NCBI GenBank assembly: GCA_030374765.1
Contig: JARGXX010000001.1
Location: forward strand, 2,046,001 to 2,110,000
Source of the DNA: Agarophyton chilense
Lineage: Eukaryota; Rhodophyta; Florideophyceae; Gracilariales; Gracilariaceae
Length of the DNA: 64,000 nt
Direction of reading: 5' to 3'
The translations under genes were made by a program, and so were the position numbers. The notes below the pieces were generated by a model, which worked only from the letters and a program-made list of their open reading frames with translations, had not been told where the DNA came from and made no database searches. Each line of letters opens with the position of its first letter. The first letter of the stretch is position 1. Positions 20,892 to 31,607 of this stretch are shown here, in pieces.

Positions 20892-21732
20892 GTAACAAGC
20901 TTTCAGCACCACCATTGTGCCATAACAATTCATTCCAAGAAATTATATAATGGTCCCTACGGAACATCCTGGCAATGTGAGAGGAGTGTCCCTAAATATT
21001 GTTGCTGAAGTCTCAGTTTTGCAATCAAACAATAGAAAATTCCAGTCCAAAAGGTAGTGCGAGCTTTCCTCGCGAAAACGCCTTGTCGACCAAGAGCTTC
21101 CTGTACGTTTTATTTAAGCACGTGTATCTTCCACAAAGTGAGAGAGAGAAAACTTGCATCCTGCTTAGACTCGCGCACCCGGTCCTTCAGCTCACAGCAA
21201 TCCCCGTCGCCTTGTTCCAGCATCAGCAACCAATCTTACCAGGGACGCCTTTTGTCGACTTGAAGTAGTTCATTGGTTCAGTAGTTCCCCTGAAACTCTA
21301 CGTGATGCGCTGGTGTTAAAAAAGACGAGGGAAGAAGCATTTCACGAGGATGCAGAGAAAGCAATTTCTTCCCAAATGAGAATTGCGCTTCGTTTCGCTA
21401 CAATGATTGTTTTAAAAGTGTTTTCTTTTCAACTAGTTGTTGAAGCAAATGACAATTCAGAAGGAGAGATCCTTAATTTGGAAACAGCCGAAAGGTGTTC
21501 CTTGCACACTTTTCTGGGTGTCGATGTCAGCCGAACATGAAAAGTGGAATTGTGGAAGCGTGCTGAACCATAAAGTATTTCCTAGAGTCTCCCGGCTGGC
21601 TGTTCGATCTCACTCTCCATCTTTCCAGCAGAACAATTTCTGCACCCTTCGAAATTGGACGAAGATTGTCAACTGCGGGTAGGAGTCAATCGTTGTCTTT
21701 TCGGCGAAGCCGTGGATTAGAACTCTAGGTCG

Positions 21733-22746
21733 ATGATAGATACTTGTCCACGAACCGAAGCTACCCAGCATTGCGGTGAAGCTGAAGTTCACCGTTCCGA
21801 GCCGAGGATGAAACGTAGTGAACGCATATCTCGTATTCTACTGAAGCCAATTAGGCTGTTGAGCTATGCAATGATGCGCCCCGTGCGAAGTTGCTTCGGC
21901 TTCGGCTCTCATGAGATGGAGGGCGAAGTCTTTGTGAGGGAACACATCGTTAATGGGACGACAGTCCTGGGTCAACATGTGCGGGTCGAAGCAGAACACC
22001 ATGCCGATGGCAAACTAGTTTGCAATGGAGTCATGCAGGATTTCCGTCAGCCCGACTTAGTGCGCTTTAGCTCATTGGAAAAGAATGTGGAATCCGACTT
22101 GCCCAGTTCTTCAGAAATAGGGGATGAACCCAAATCTCCAGACAATGGCGATTCGAAAAGAGTTGCTGACGTTCCTGAATCACGAAAAGGGCTTGAATGT
22201 TTCGGCCAAGATAATGCCGGAATTGATCTGAACGCGGCAACGGACGAGGCTAGGGTTAAACTCTCCTCCTCCGAATCCCAGGTATTATCGCTACTCGCCT
22301 CCAAGACCTCGCAAAGCTGCCACGACGGAAAACAAGAAACTGATTTGGAAGGTGGCGAGCATGTCTTCAGCAAGCAAGAAGAACAGAACAAAAAAGCTGG
22401 AAAGGATTGTGAGCCAGAGCCAGTACTTTTCGTGGATCCACTACCAGAGGACCGGAATGACACAGACTTGACTTTGTTGGGGCAGACTGAAGAAGCGTTT
22501 TTGGAAATGGTCTGTTCTCCTATACCGTTCATGGACGATGAAGACAGTGACGAACTGTCAGAGGAGGTTGATCCTTCGTTGTCAGTTGTCCATTTGTCCA
22601 GTGCAGAGTTGTTTTGGGACTCTGATCATTCATCGCTAGCAGGTATTTCAACTTTTGACAACGATGAGTGGGACGAGGACGTGATTGTGTTTTGCAGGAA
22701 AAGCCGGCTTTCATCGTCTGCGCGGCAGAAGAAAGTGATTGCGTGA
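21733..22746 (+). CDS. Acidic orphan protein (337 aa), function unknown
   Basis: The frame from ATG 21733 gives 337 residues; an in-frame ATG at 21808 (MKRSERISRILLKPIRLLSY) is an equally good start. The N-terminal 60 residues are basic and hydrophobic. The middle is low-complexity and rich in Ser, Glu and Asp (EIGDEPKSPDNGDSKR). The last third has acidic clusters such as MDDEDSDELSEEVD. No domain is recognised. A second plus-strand frame of similar acidic character overlaps the end and runs to 22862, so the true C-terminus could involve an unrecognised intron. Codon use looks ordinary for the window. Disorder and a regulatory role are possible, but this is inference only. Confidence 0.5.
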   Translation: MIDTCPRTEATQHCGEAEVHRSEPRMKRSERISRILLKPIRLLSYAMMRPVRSCFGFGSHEMEGEVFVREHIVNGTTVLGQHVRVEAEHHADGKLVCNGVMQDFRQPDLVRFSSLEKNVESDLPSSSEIGDEPKSPDNGDSKRVADVPESRKGLECFGQDNAGIDLNAATDEARVKLSSSESQVLSLLASKTSQSCHDGKQETDLEGGEHVFSKQEEQNKKAGKDCEPEPVLFVDPLPEDRNDTDLTLLGQTEEAFLEMVCSPIPFMDDEDSDELSEEVDPSLSVVHLSSAELFWDSDHSSLAGISTFDNDEWDEDVIVFCRKSRLSSSARQKKVIA

Positions 22747-23373
22747 AGACCTCTCGAGTTTTCGTTTGTACATACGAAGAAAACGTCATTTTGTCTGACG
22801 ATGACGGGTTGGAGACCTCAACGATTACAATCACCATTCTTGATTTGCTAGAATTGCCGTAAATAATTTTGTTCCCATCACCGAAACAGTTTTCTGATAA
22901 CGAATAATTTTCGCGTGGGTGAAAACATCGCTTTGTCTCTTCGTTTTTAACGCAAGGAGTGAAGACAGATGGTAGAGCTGTAGGTGATCAAGACTTGCAA
23001 AGAGAATTCTCGCCATGTTTGCATCGACGAAACACATGCGTAAAACAGAGAGACAGAGAGGGTTCGGAGGCGACTTAGGGGAAGCGTGGCACGATGTGAT
23101 TGGCTGGAACACCAAGCAGGCATATGTGAGCTCGACCCAACTCTCCCACGCCCGCCATTCTTCGATATAATCGTACCGGTGCGAGCGTCACCTTCCTCAA
23201 AATTTCTGGCAATCTTGTTCAAAGCAATTGTGCATCTTCAAAGACAAGCGTCTGTCCGCAAAACTCACATTCTTCCGCTTCATTGCGAGTGAAAGTGCGG
23301 ATATCAATTTTTCACGCGCTGTCGCAGCCATACCGCTGGAATTTGCATTTCGCGCTAGCTTTACTTGGGAATC
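22747..23373. promoter_or_regulatory. Upstream region of the phycobilisome linker gene
   Basis: About 630 bases with no convincing gene apart from the possible 3' extension of the preceding orphan to 22862. It should contain the promoter of the linker gene. No obvious TATA box is seen. Confidence 0.35.
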
Positions 23374-24855
23374 ATGAGCGCTTTCGTGCCGGGCCTATCA
23401 CTGCCTTTCAGTCGTGTGTTTATCACTGGCTCCAATACCCAACTCGGGCGCCATCCCTCTCGCCCGACCGAAACTGCCCCATGTCCTGAAATATTTGCCA
23501 TTAAGTTGCCTTCGTTGCCCTCGCTGCCTTCATTGCCCTCGCTGCCTTCTTTGCCAGGCTTCGGCAAGAAGGCCCCAAAGCCGGCTGCAGAAGCACCCAA
23601 ACCAAAACCCGCCGAAAAACTAAAAGTCGGTGGCGTAACTGTTGATCGCAATTTGAACTCCAAGCCAGAAAGGAGGTCACCAATTACGAAGAGGGATTTA
23701 CCAGAAAAAGAGCAAGTTGGGCTTCCAAAGTTCTACAATCCTACTACAGCCCGCTATGAATTTTCCGCTGATGCTAAGGGTCAGAATGCTACTGTTTTCG
23801 ATATTCGTGTTGGTCGTGAGAGTAATACTACCAATCGTCGTATCAATGAACAGGGAACCTTTAGAAACATGGATCCGTACACGGATGATCTTTTGTGGGC
23901 TAGACCTGGTTGGTCCTCCGATGAAGCTAAAGTTGGCGTGCGTGCTGCTATCAAGCAGGTGTTTGGAAACGCCAATCTCTTCGAAAGCGAAATCGCAGAA
24001 TTAGCCTTTCCCATCAGTTGCGTTACTGAAACTTCTGATATGAAGGAGTTCATAAGAGCTCTTGGACTCTCAGAAGCTTACCGCAAACGCTTTTTCGAAA
24101 GCAACAGTAATACTCGTTTTGTGGAGTTGAACTTCATGCACTTTCTGGGTCGCGCCCCACATAATCAAGCCGAAATTAGCGAACATATCCAGATCATTAC
24201 TCAACAAGGATACAAAGCTGAAATCAATTCTTACGTTGATTCGGATGAGTATGACACTCTTTGGGGCGAAAGCCGTGTCCCGGCTGTTAACTTCCGAGGG
24301 GGCCATCCGTATAACAACGATATGAACAAGATTGCTGTTCTCAACGGAGGCTTCGCCACGACGGATCGTGCGTCGAACCGAGCTTACCTCAAAAGCGGCG
24401 ACACAACTGGCTTCAATCCATACTCCATCAGAAAGGGCTTGCCAGAGGCGTGGCAGGGAGAAAACGACGCACGCGCGTTGGCACGACCTGTTAGTTCTTT
24501 CCGAACAGATGTATTTTGGAATCTGGAGGCGAACCCTTTGCGAGAAGCAGAACTTGAATGGACATCTCGCTATGGGAAATGGAGCAAGTTTTACTATAAG
24601 GACTCCATTGTTTACAAAGAGGTCATGAGGCCCAAGCTCACACATTCTGATGCTGAGCTCGAAGAGGCGGCGGCAATTCTTAAGTATGGATCCACTGTCG
24701 CCAAGAACTACATTGGTAGCCGAAAGACCTTTGACATGGCGCCCATCATTGAGTTGCGCGCCCCAACGTCTGCGATTGCCCGAAACGGTCTCATATCTGT
24801 TTCTATGAAGAAGATCTCGTTCCCGATCCCAGTAGATTTGCAGCAGCCGGTGTGA
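23374..24855 (+). CDS. Phycobilisome rod/rod-core linker polypeptide (nuclear-encoded)
   Basis: 493 residues from the first ATG at 23374. Residues about 185-305 form one PBS_linker_poly domain: AAIKQVFGNANLFESEIAEL, EFIRALGLSEAYRKRFF, FVELNFMHFLGRAP and YVDSDEYDTLWGE are its standard blocks. The N-terminus (MSAFVPGLSLPFSRVF) looks like a red-algal transit peptide. It is followed by a tandem Leu-Pro-Ser run (45-61), Lys/Pro/Ala-rich sequence (65-84) and a long C-terminal region (about 310-493) outside the domain. Linkers assemble phycobiliprotein hexamers into rods and attach them to the core. With one linker domain, no CpcD domain and long flanks, it resembles the extended red-algal rod-core or inter-rod linkers rather than CpcC; which one cannot be told here. 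This gene is the main evidence for a red alga. Confidence 0.93.
   Translation: MSAFVPGLSLPFSRVFITGSNTQLGRHPSRPTETAPCPEIFAIKLPSLPSLPSLPSLPSLPGFGKKAPKPAAEAPKPKPAEKLKVGGVTVDRNLNSKPERRSPITKRDLPEKEQVGLPKFYNPTTARYEFSADAKGQNATVFDIRVGRESNTTNRRINEQGTFRNMDPYTDDLLWARPGWSSDEAKVGVRAAIKQVFGNANLFESEIAELAFPISCVTETSDMKEFIRALGLSEAYRKRFFESNSNTRFVELNFMHFLGRAPHNQAEISEHIQIITQQGYKAEINSYVDSDEYDTLWGESRVPAVNFRGGHPYNNDMNKIAVLNGGFATTDRASNRAYLKSGDTTGFNPYSIRKGLPEAWQGENDARALARPVSSFRTDVFWNLEANPLREAELEWTSRYGKWSKFYYKDSIVYKEVMRPKLTHSDAELEEAAAILKYGSTVAKNYIGSRKTFDMAPIIELRAPTSAIARNGLISVSMKKISFPIPVDLQQPV
23506..23557 (+). repeat. Tandem CTGCCTTCx-type 9-bp repeat encoding Leu-Pro-Ser units
   Basis: Inside the linker gene, short units (TTGCCTTCG, TTGCCCTCG, CTGCCTTCA and variants) repeat about six times and encode Leu-Pro-Ser triplets, just behind the presumed transit peptide. 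Confidence 0.85.
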
Positions 24856-25108
24856 ACATTTCAGAGACTTGTGCAGTCGATTAACCGCCTTGATGCGTGA
24901 TTAGTAAAGCAGTCCACATCTTTTCTCTGTGTCACTTGTTGAATTGCGTTTCTTCAGACAGACTAAAATATGTCAGTTGGCAGGGCAAAAAGTCATCGCT
25001 GAGACACGAGCCTTTTTATTAATCAGTAAACCTCAAAAGATCATCCTATTCACATGCGATTACGTCTTGCTCATATCTACGGTGGGCGTGTAAAGCCTTT
25101 TAAATATC

Positions 25109-28100
25109 TCAGTCTCTGAAGCGGTATCTGATGTAAGGAACTTCAACGTCCTCGCCAGCCTCGTCATTGCAACAAATTTCCATCACTAAATACTTTTGGG
25201 AAGGAGAGAATTCCATCTTACCAACAGTCGCTGCAACTTTGGACAGTGGCATGGGCATCCTTTCTTTCAGCTTGGCAGCTGACGTGAAAGAAGAGTATAA
25301 CATGCTCACACCGCACGAAATCATGCTGATTTCCAGGTTATACCTTTCCTTGAAAACTGCGAGGAAACGCTCTAGTGAGATATCTTCCCCTTCGTTGACG
25401 TCAAATCGATCCCAAAGTGTCCATTTTCGACCGCCGCCCATTTCAGTCACAGGGGCCGCAATTGGCTCCGAGAAGGCGAAGAATGGAAGGGCAAGATTTG
25501 CGAAGCCATTTTTGAACAGCTCCAAGGTCTTTGCCTGCTTCTTTGTGAACTCTTCGGAGTACGAATTTGGTTGGATCCATGCGGCATCATCAAGAACTCT
25601 GTTGGGGTCGGTGACCCCAATCTTAACCAACTTGAAAAGCTCAATGCAGACCATTCCCGCCACAAACGCAGTGGTTGTCGCAATTGCTGGAATAATCTTT
25701 CCAGCAATCATTTTGGACTTGTGACGATCGGCAGGCTCGATAGAATAGTTGGTCGCCCTGAGGTTTGAGCAAGCAGTGATAAAGTCAATATGATGATTTG
25801 AATCATCGTCCTTCTCAAACTCGATAGGGCATATCTGAAAACCAGTCAGCGTCTTTTCCGTCAGTAGTTTCTCCTCTATTTCTTCAAGAAGAGCGTCATC
25901 CGCATCGGCTGGGTTCTCTACCTGCTCTTTTGCTTCGGCATCCGTGGTGGCAATCTGCACGCCAGACTTCGGAACAAACTCTGGAACCATGACGGCCGCC
26001 GCATGCTTGGTCATCTGCTGGACATCTTCCTGGGATGGTTTCAATCCATAGTTTTCTGCTCTCAAACAAGCTGCAGCCACAATGAACTCTGTATGCATGG
26101 GGTTGTTCACATCAAACTCAATCGGGTTCGGTGCGCGCTTTGTACCAGACCAGAATGGAACACCATTCTTGTCCACGTTATCTTTCGGGAATGTATGAAG
26201 CAGCTGTCGAATGTCAGTGGAAAACAGCTTCTCAAAAACTCTGCGTGCCCACTCCGCGCAATCTTGTATTGTGTGGGGACGATCATCAATCAGACAAGAC
26301 TTTATAGTTTGAAGCGTAGAGAGCATCTGTCCGGGACCCTGTCTCCGCAACTCGTCCATGTACTCCTGTCTCTTGCTTAGGAAAGCATTCGTTTCTTCTG
26401 CGGAGCTGCGGAATTCACCCTCAAAGTAATCACGAGCCCACTGCAACGTGTGTTCAATTTGATAGGGAAAGTTCTTTAGGGTGCAAATCGGAATAGATTT
26501 CTCTGGAGGATCTCTCGAAGAACCATAGCTCTCTGATAGGTGAGGCACGATCACCTGCGTATTCCCTTTTGTTCCAAGAGTTCCGCTCTCCAATAAACTC
26601 TTCTTGTAATACACGCAGCGCTGATCGACGTAGAGACGGGCTTGGACGTTATCAAGTGCGTTACACACCCCGGAAAGTGAATCCCAGAACTGATCGTTAA
26701 AGACATCTTCACTTTCAGGACCGACACGAGTCTCGTGTGCCGTAACTTTCAACTCTGGGTTCATGGCTTTGATAGCATCTGCAGCTGCCGAACTTTTATA
26801 TTTTCCAATATCGGTATCTCGGAACAAGAACTGCCTTGAAAGGTTCGACTTTTCAATGGTATCCATGTCTGTTACGATAATTTCTCCCTTTGGACCTGAA
26901 CCGAGTCCCATCATGGCAAAGGTCTTAAGCACTTCACAACCAATGGCACCAGCCCCTACGACAAAGTACCTCAAGTTTTGTATCTTTTCTTGAAATTCGG
27001 ATCCGAAGATGGCAATCTGACCATCGTACCGCGAACCACGAGGAGCGCATTCAGCCTCGGAGGGCATAGTATCCGGCAATGCTTCTATACAATCGTAGTA
27101 CATAAATTGACGAATAGGCATAAACTTGCCAGACACAGCTTTAAGAACCTCCTGAGCGGCAATGCCACCCAAGCCAGCAGCCATAGGAGAAACACTTCCT
27201 GCGCAAGTTTTCGAGAATACTTCGACAATTTTGGCGTCGGGTTCACCGTCAGGCACTTTGACAAGCTTCGCGAATTCTGCCGCTCCAGAATCTGAACCAG
27301 GAGTAGGTAAGGCGCCGTTGGGACATTCGTCCAATGCGGCAAAACAGGCGTGAATGGTGCTCACACGATCCATTTTTGCAAAATCGGTAATGATGAAATC
27401 CGGAGCAGCATAGGCGTCGGACAGGGTCTTGAACGACACCTCGATTGGCATCTTTACTTCAGAGACGTAACCACCGCGAACGTAATCTGAGAATGAAGCA
27501 ATATCGTCTGAGTCTTCCAGAGCAAAAGTGTACGGACCGAGAACCTTTACCTTTCTCGGTTTTCCATCATTGATTTCAAGCATTCCTTGAACTTCGGAGA
27601 AGGTGACGTAGTTGCCGGTTTCAAGGTCATGACGTTGTTCATCAAGGCAGGTTACGACGGGTGGACTTTCCTTCGTTATGGCGGAGACGAGCACGGACTT
27701 TGGTTGTTCACCAGTGGCATCGTGGACTGTAAATTTGGGGCCGAAATCACAGAAGATGGAACCGAACACACCGCGAGAGGAAGCGGAGATGAATTTGATT
27801 TGGGATTTGTGGCAGATGGCGTCTACTGCCCTCTGTGCAGAGAAGGACTGGTTCACCATGACGACGACAGCAAAAGCGTCAAACACGGCTGGATGCGGCT
27901 CGCCGAGGTTGATGGCTTGGTCAAAAACTGAGACGGAGACATAAGGGTTGAGAGAAGCGAGCTTGTCGATACAAGCACTTGCGCGAGGGGTCTTGGCGGA
28001 CACATGGGTCTCGGTTAGAAAGAAATTGGAAGAGAGGTCAGTCATGGTCGGCGGTTGCGGATCGTAAATTGAAACGGATCGCACGCCAGCCAAAATGACA

Positions 28101-28267
28101 TTCTTTGCGATTTCAACGCCGAGACCGTCACAGCCGATGATGAGAACGGCGGACTTTGCCATGGCACGCATGGCTTCATGGCCCAGCACGTAAAGCTGAC
28201 GAGAATACAGGCCTTCGTCAATCTCGCCAGCATCGACCATGGTGAAGTTGGCGGCGTCCGAGTCCAT
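25109..28267 (-). CDS. UBA1: Ubiquitin-activating enzyme E1
   Basis: 1052 residues from ATG 28267, like human (1058) and yeast (1024). Order: inactive adenylation domain ([16 protein letters not shown] near the start, then [16 protein letters not shown]), first catalytic-cysteine half-domain, active adenylation domain ([35 protein letters not shown]), second half-domain with the thioester cysteine in [16 protein letters not shown] (about Cys595), and a ubiquitin-fold domain ending [10 protein letters not shown]. It activates ubiquitin with ATP and hands it to E2s in cytosol and nucleus. The frame stays open upstream to 28471 through an arginine run coded by a CGG/CGA repeat, but has no ATG there. 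It is convergent with the linker gene and diverges from the RING gene. Confidence 0.97.
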   Translation of the reverse strand: MDSDAANFTMVDAGEIDEGLYSRQLYVLGHEAMRAMAKSAVLIIGCDGLGVEIAKNVILAGVRSVSIYDPQPPTMTDLSSNFFLTETHVSAKTPRASACIDKLASLNPYVSVSVFDQAINLGEPHPAVFDAFAVVVMVNQSFSAQRAVDAICHKSQIKFISASSRGVFGSIFCDFGPKFTVHDATGEQPKSVLVSAITKESPPVVTCLDEQRHDLETGNYVTFSEVQGMLEINDGKPRKVKVLGPYTFALEDSDDIASFSDYVRGGYVSEVKMPIEVSFKTLSDAYAAPDFIITDFAKMDRVSTIHACFAALDECPNGALPTPGSDSGAAEFAKLVKVPDGEPDAKIVEVFSKTCAGSVSPMAAGLGGIAAQEVLKAVSGKFMPIRQFMYYDCIEALPDTMPSEAECAPRGSRYDGQIAIFGSEFQEKIQNLRYFVVGAGAIGCEVLKTFAMMGLGSGPKGEIIVTDMDTIEKSNLSRQFLFRDTDIGKYKSSAAADAIKAMNPELKVTAHETRVGPESEDVFNDQFWDSLSGVCNALDNVQARLYVDQRCVYYKKSLLESGTLGTKGNTQVIVPHLSESYGSSRDPPEKSIPICTLKNFPYQIEHTLQWARDYFEGEFRSSAEETNAFLSKRQEYMDELRRQGPGQMLSTLQTIKSCLIDDRPHTIQDCAEWARRVFEKLFSTDIRQLLHTFPKDNVDKNGVPFWSGTKRAPNPIEFDVNNPMHTEFIVAAACLRAENYGLKPSQEDVQQMTKHAAAVMVPEFVPKSGVQIATTDAEAKEQVENPADADDALLEEIEEKLLTEKTLTGFQICPIEFEKDDDSNHHIDFITACSNLRATNYSIEPADRHKSKMIAGKIIPAIATTTAFVAGMVCIELFKLVKIGVTDPNRVLDDAAWIQPNSYSEEFTKKQAKTLELFKNGFANLALPFFAFSEPIAAPVTEMGGGRKWTLWDRFDVNEGEDISLERFLAVFKERYNLEISMISCGVSMLYSSFTSAAKLKERMPMPLSKVAATVGKMEFSPSQKYLVMEICCNDEAGEDVEVPYIRYRFRD

Positions 28268-28410
28268 GTGGGAGTTGGCAAGTCGTCGCGCTCGCTTGCA
28301 GGGTGTGGGGGCGACGATATCGCTATCGGCGGCGCGCTTGCCAGGAATTCGGACGGTTTCCGTTGCGGGGACGAAGCGCCGTCTGCGCTTCAAGGGCGAG
28401 GGGGGAGGCG

Positions 28411-28451
28411 AACGGCGACGGCGGCGACGGCGGCGACGGCGGCGACGGCAG
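28411..28451. repeat. GGCGGCGAC 9-bp tandem repeat
   Basis: About four copies of GGCGACGGC-type units in a row upstream of UBA1. In the extended UBA1 frame they read as consecutive arginines. Confidence 0.85.
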
Positions 28452-28471
28452 GCGGAGAGCAGGCCAGCCAA

Positions 28472-28682
28472 GCAAAGGCGGGTGAAGCAAAGGCGGGTGA
28501 AGCAAAGGCGGGTGAAGCAAAGGCGGGTGAAGCAAAGGCGGGTGAAGCAAAGGCGGGTGAAGCGAAGAAGGGTGAAGCGAAGACGGGCGAAGCGAAGACG
28601 GGCGAAGCGAAGACGGGCGAAGCGAAGACGAGCGAAGCAAAGGCGGGCGAAGGTGAGGACGGGCGAAGTGAGGACGGGCGAA
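28472..28682. repeat. 15-bp minisatellite, about 14 units
   Basis: The unit GCAAAGGCGGGTGAA occurs six times without change at 28472-28561. GCGAAGAAGGGTGAA, three copies of GCGAAGACGGGCGAA and further variants follow to 28682. The variants are grouped in order, as expected from local tandem duplication. It lies in the leader/promoter of UBA1. On the plus strand it reads as Ala-Lys-Ala-Gly-Glu repeats, which I regard as non-coding. Confidence 0.92.
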
Positions 28683-29325
28683 GAAAAGGCGGCCTAAACA
28701 GGGCGGGCGAGAGCAGGTCGCGCACAAGCGCTGACAAGGCAAGCGTATCTACAGCTCTGAGATGGAAATCTGCCGCGGCGAACGGGTCTCAGCCAAGACG
28801 CACCGACGCGCGACGCAAACCGTTTTGGAGTGGATCAAACACGGGTATCTAGGATATGCATGCCACATGACTGACGTCTATGCACAACGTCGGCCGGCGC
28901 GTTCATGGCGGAGGTTGGAAGTGCAGCACACACACGAATCGTGGCGTCGTGTGCACGTGGCCACGTCGTAGTAGTTGTGCATCGTGGTACAGTAGTAGCA
29001 ACGCGCGTGGGTGTGAGTGACGCGTGACGAGGGAAGTGTGACGCGCAGAGAGTGCAAATTGCTGGTGGGAGGCTTGGAATGTGCACGGCGCGCGCGAGAT
29101 GTTTCGTTCGACGACGCGGCGAACGTAAAAGCGGTGCATGGTGACGACTTTGCGCGCGATACGGCAGAGGCGGCGCGCCATTCGCTCACGTCGCATTGCA
29201 ATTTGCACCAAGTCGTTTCCACTGTCCCACAGGACTGTACTACGTTGCACACTCCCACACCCAACCTCAACCCCTTTCCCCCCGCCGCCGTACAATACAC
29301 ACACATACACACCACCCCCACCCCA

Positions 29326-29940
29326 ATGGCGCCGACTGCGCTGCATGCGGCTCACGCGCTGGACGCGCCATCTGTCGCTTCAAAGCTGGCTACCGCGCAC
29401 AATGCCACCATCACTACGCCGTCTTCTAGCTCGGCGGACCTCTTCGTTGTTGTTATTGTATCCGTCTTCCTCTTCTTGGCTGCTTCTATTCTGAGGCTCG
29501 TGCCATGGGTCGTGCCCATTAGCTCCAGACCGCGCCTGTCGGCCGGTCGCGCCCTCGCCGCCGCCTCGCAGTATGAGCCCATTGCCGGCTTTGCCAACTT
29601 TGGTTATGGCACTCTTGCTGCCGTCGCCACTGACAGGCACGTGCCCACGAGAGCCGTCCCTACCTACGAGATGTTGTTGGAGATTGAGGACCGAATAGGT
29701 TATGCAAAACAGGGCCTAACAGAGGAGCAGATAGCCATCTTACCCATCTACCAATGCGACGACCGTGACTGTGAACGCCATGAAAGACGAGGCATGTACT
29801 GCGCTATCTGTCGCGACCTTTATGCCCAGGGGCATACTGTGTCCATTTTACCGTGTGGCGACGAGTTTCACGCCGCGTGCATTTCACCCTGGCTCAAACA
29901 ACAGGCCACATGTCCACTGTGCCGCTGTAGATTTGCATAG
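29326..29940 (+). CDS. Membrane-anchored RING-finger protein (probable E3 ubiquitin ligase)
   Basis: 204 residues from ATG 29326. One membrane span (about 39-64, ADLFVVVIVSVFLFLAASIL) lies near the N-terminus and a RING-H2-like domain sits at the very C-terminus (159-199), an ATL-like layout. Ligands read C159-x2-C162, C177, D179, H182, C185, C196-x2-C199. The position normally held by the first histidine (CGH) is aspartate (CGDEFHAAC). ISPWLKQQATCPLC retains the tryptophan and proline that contact E2 enzymes. RING proteins move ubiquitin from E2 to substrate; a membrane location is likely. Its divergent neighbour is the ubiquitin E1, though a link is only suggestive. The frame extends upstream through GC-rich sequence, but this ATG starts the protein-like part. 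Confidence 0.8.
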   Translation: MAPTALHAAHALDAPSVASKLATAHNATITTPSSSSADLFVVVIVSVFLFLAASILRLVPWVVPISSRPRLSAGRALAAASQYEPIAGFANFGYGTLAAVATDRHVPTRAVPTYEMLLEIEDRIGYAKQGLTEEQIAILPIYQCDDRDCERHERRGMYCAICRDLYAQGHTVSILPCGDEFHAACISPWLKQQATCPLCRCRFA

Positions 29941-31277
29941 CACCCAACTGCTTTTGGCCCGCGTTTTTCATGCCTCAATCACACGCTCACCGCTTGCTTA
30001 TGTTCTCCACACGTTATTAGCGTTTACGAAATGGATATAACTCATGTACAGAAACCCCAATTTTCGCCTGTATGCACTCCGTACTATGGGGCCCTTCACT
30101 TCCAAATCGCTTTCGCCGTGTGTTCTGGCAGCGTCGTCATTTCAATCCTCCCCAACTGCACACACCCATCACTGCAAGCACAGTTTCGAAAGCGATCAAA
30201 GCTGTTGTGCATCGGTCTTTACGAAAAGCGTGCTTCGTTCGCGAGGCAATCGGAGATGTGCGCAGTTCAGCACCGTGTTATTGTTGTCTGTGGATTGTGA
30301 TCACTTCCATTGGTCATGCTCTTTTCCAACGTATTTTCATCAATTATCACCGCCATCGTGAATCTTTTGCCACCCTTCTAGACCAGCAAGGCTCTTGGTA
30401 GATATTTTTTAAGACAGGTAGTTGTCATCTCTCGGGAAAACGGGAAGATGATTAGGGTCCTAGACACATATCTCTCCGTCTTGCGCTTGCAAACACGTAT
30501 CATGTCAGGTGCGGTTTTTTTTTTTTTTTGAATTGTATGAGCGTTTCGCGAAAAATCTCCAATTATCGCATAAGCGAATGGTGATTGGATACAGTATGAT
30601 GCAGTTTTATGCATTGCTTCGTGTCACAATCGTGCTGCAACAAGGGGTCAACCAAAAGTTATTCTTCGCTTGCTCCTCGGTGACATGCTCGACTTCGTCT
30701 TTGCGGTGTGTCGGCTGCATTTTTCTTTCAGGGTCCTTTTTCATCTCTCTCGTGCGACGTGGACCCTTTCCGTCTTTGGAGACGATTTTGAACAGAGATT
30801 GGAACAGAACCTAATTCTCGTCCATGGGACCACGCCACATTCACGAGGCTTTTGTTACGAAATAGGCTGTAACGCGGCACAAAACAAACACACGGGTTGC
30901 CAGGAAATCGGAAAAGTTCCGTTCTGCTTTTTTCCTGACCATGTAGATTGAACGTCAGCATAGTCAATCTGCACATTGAGCTAATCTGTAGCGAGCTTTT
31001 CATCGCGACAGGACTGTAGCAAACCGGTTTTTTGGATGACGAAAAAGTCGGGAAGAATATTGTGGCGATGCTTCTGCTTTGTTCAGCGATTTCGACCGGC
31101 CAAGCGTTGCATTGAGGTACCTTCTTCGCTCTTACGCCACGTTATTCATGTCTTTGATCCTGTTCTACATTGTAATCACTTACCATCGTTCTATGCACCA
31201 GCCTCACTTTCTTCGTCGACCAGAGAAAAACCCGCGTTTATTACACAGACGAGAAGGCTGCGCGAAAAGCAGAGGTG

Positions 31278-31607
31278 ATGCTCGCGCAGTTCTACACAAC
31301 ACGCGTTCCGAGCTTACATCCAGTCGCAACCTTTGTTGAAAAGAAAACGCTTAGATGTGATTGTGGAACAAATTTGAAGAAAGATTGCGAACATGTTGTC
31401 TTTCCATGCCCGCGAAAAAATGCGGCCCGTAGAGAACTATTAGCTGGTCTCCCAAAAAGTAGAGAAAACTTACAAGAGTTAATTCCACTTGGCCTTCCTC
31501 AAGAGAGAAAGTTTTTACTGAATGATTTCCTTCAGCTTAATAATACAAAGTTGTTGACCACAAGAAAGAAGAAATATGCACCAACCCCATCTAAATCCTC
31601 TCCGTAG
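31278..31607 (+). mobile_element. Probable LINE (non-LTR retrotransposon) 3'-end remnant
   Basis: The open stretch contains RCDCGTNLKKDCEHVVFPCP followed by KNAARRELLAGL. The pattern C-x-C-x(8)-H-x(5)-C-P and then A-R-R-x-L-x-x-L is what follows the reverse transcriptase in many LINE ORF2 proteins (zf-RVT-like tail). No reverse transcriptase domain is visible upstream, so only the tail survives or the rest is too diverged to read. The frame stops at 31607, followed by AT-rich sequence. Confidence 0.4.

Larger units (their letters stand above)
18517..21732. other. Degenerate 3.2-kb region with coding-like remnants
   Basis: No complete gene is visible. Two open stretches on the plus strand, at about 18961-19230 and 19500-19877, have protein-like composition (for example VTFYIDGNNVLHVSVGQSVY and EQVKWVHPIQAIRLKDL), but neither starts with ATG and neither resembles a family I know. 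The region looks like one or more decayed genes or mobile elements. A 17-base direct repeat lies at 20856-20891. Confidence 0.45.
28268..29325. promoter_or_regulatory. GC-rich divergent promoter between UBA1 and RING gene, with repeats
   Basis: Just over 1 kb between two genes pointing apart. It contains a 9-bp CGG/CGA repeat, a 15-bp minisatellite and high GC around 29000-29180. The repeats create long open frames on both strands that I do not regard as genes. Confidence 0.55.

Noticed and set aside
28268-28471. UBA1 start upstream, adding an arginine-rich N-terminus
   Set aside because: There is no ATG in that part of the frame; the first ATG (28267) gives the normal E1 length. Kept only as a possible non-ATG form.
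28178-28852. Open frames encoding Ala-Lys-Ala-Gly-Glu or Arg-Val-Lys repeats
   Set aside because: All three frames of the 15-bp minisatellite are open because the unit is a multiple of three and lacks stops; no ordered protein surrounds it.
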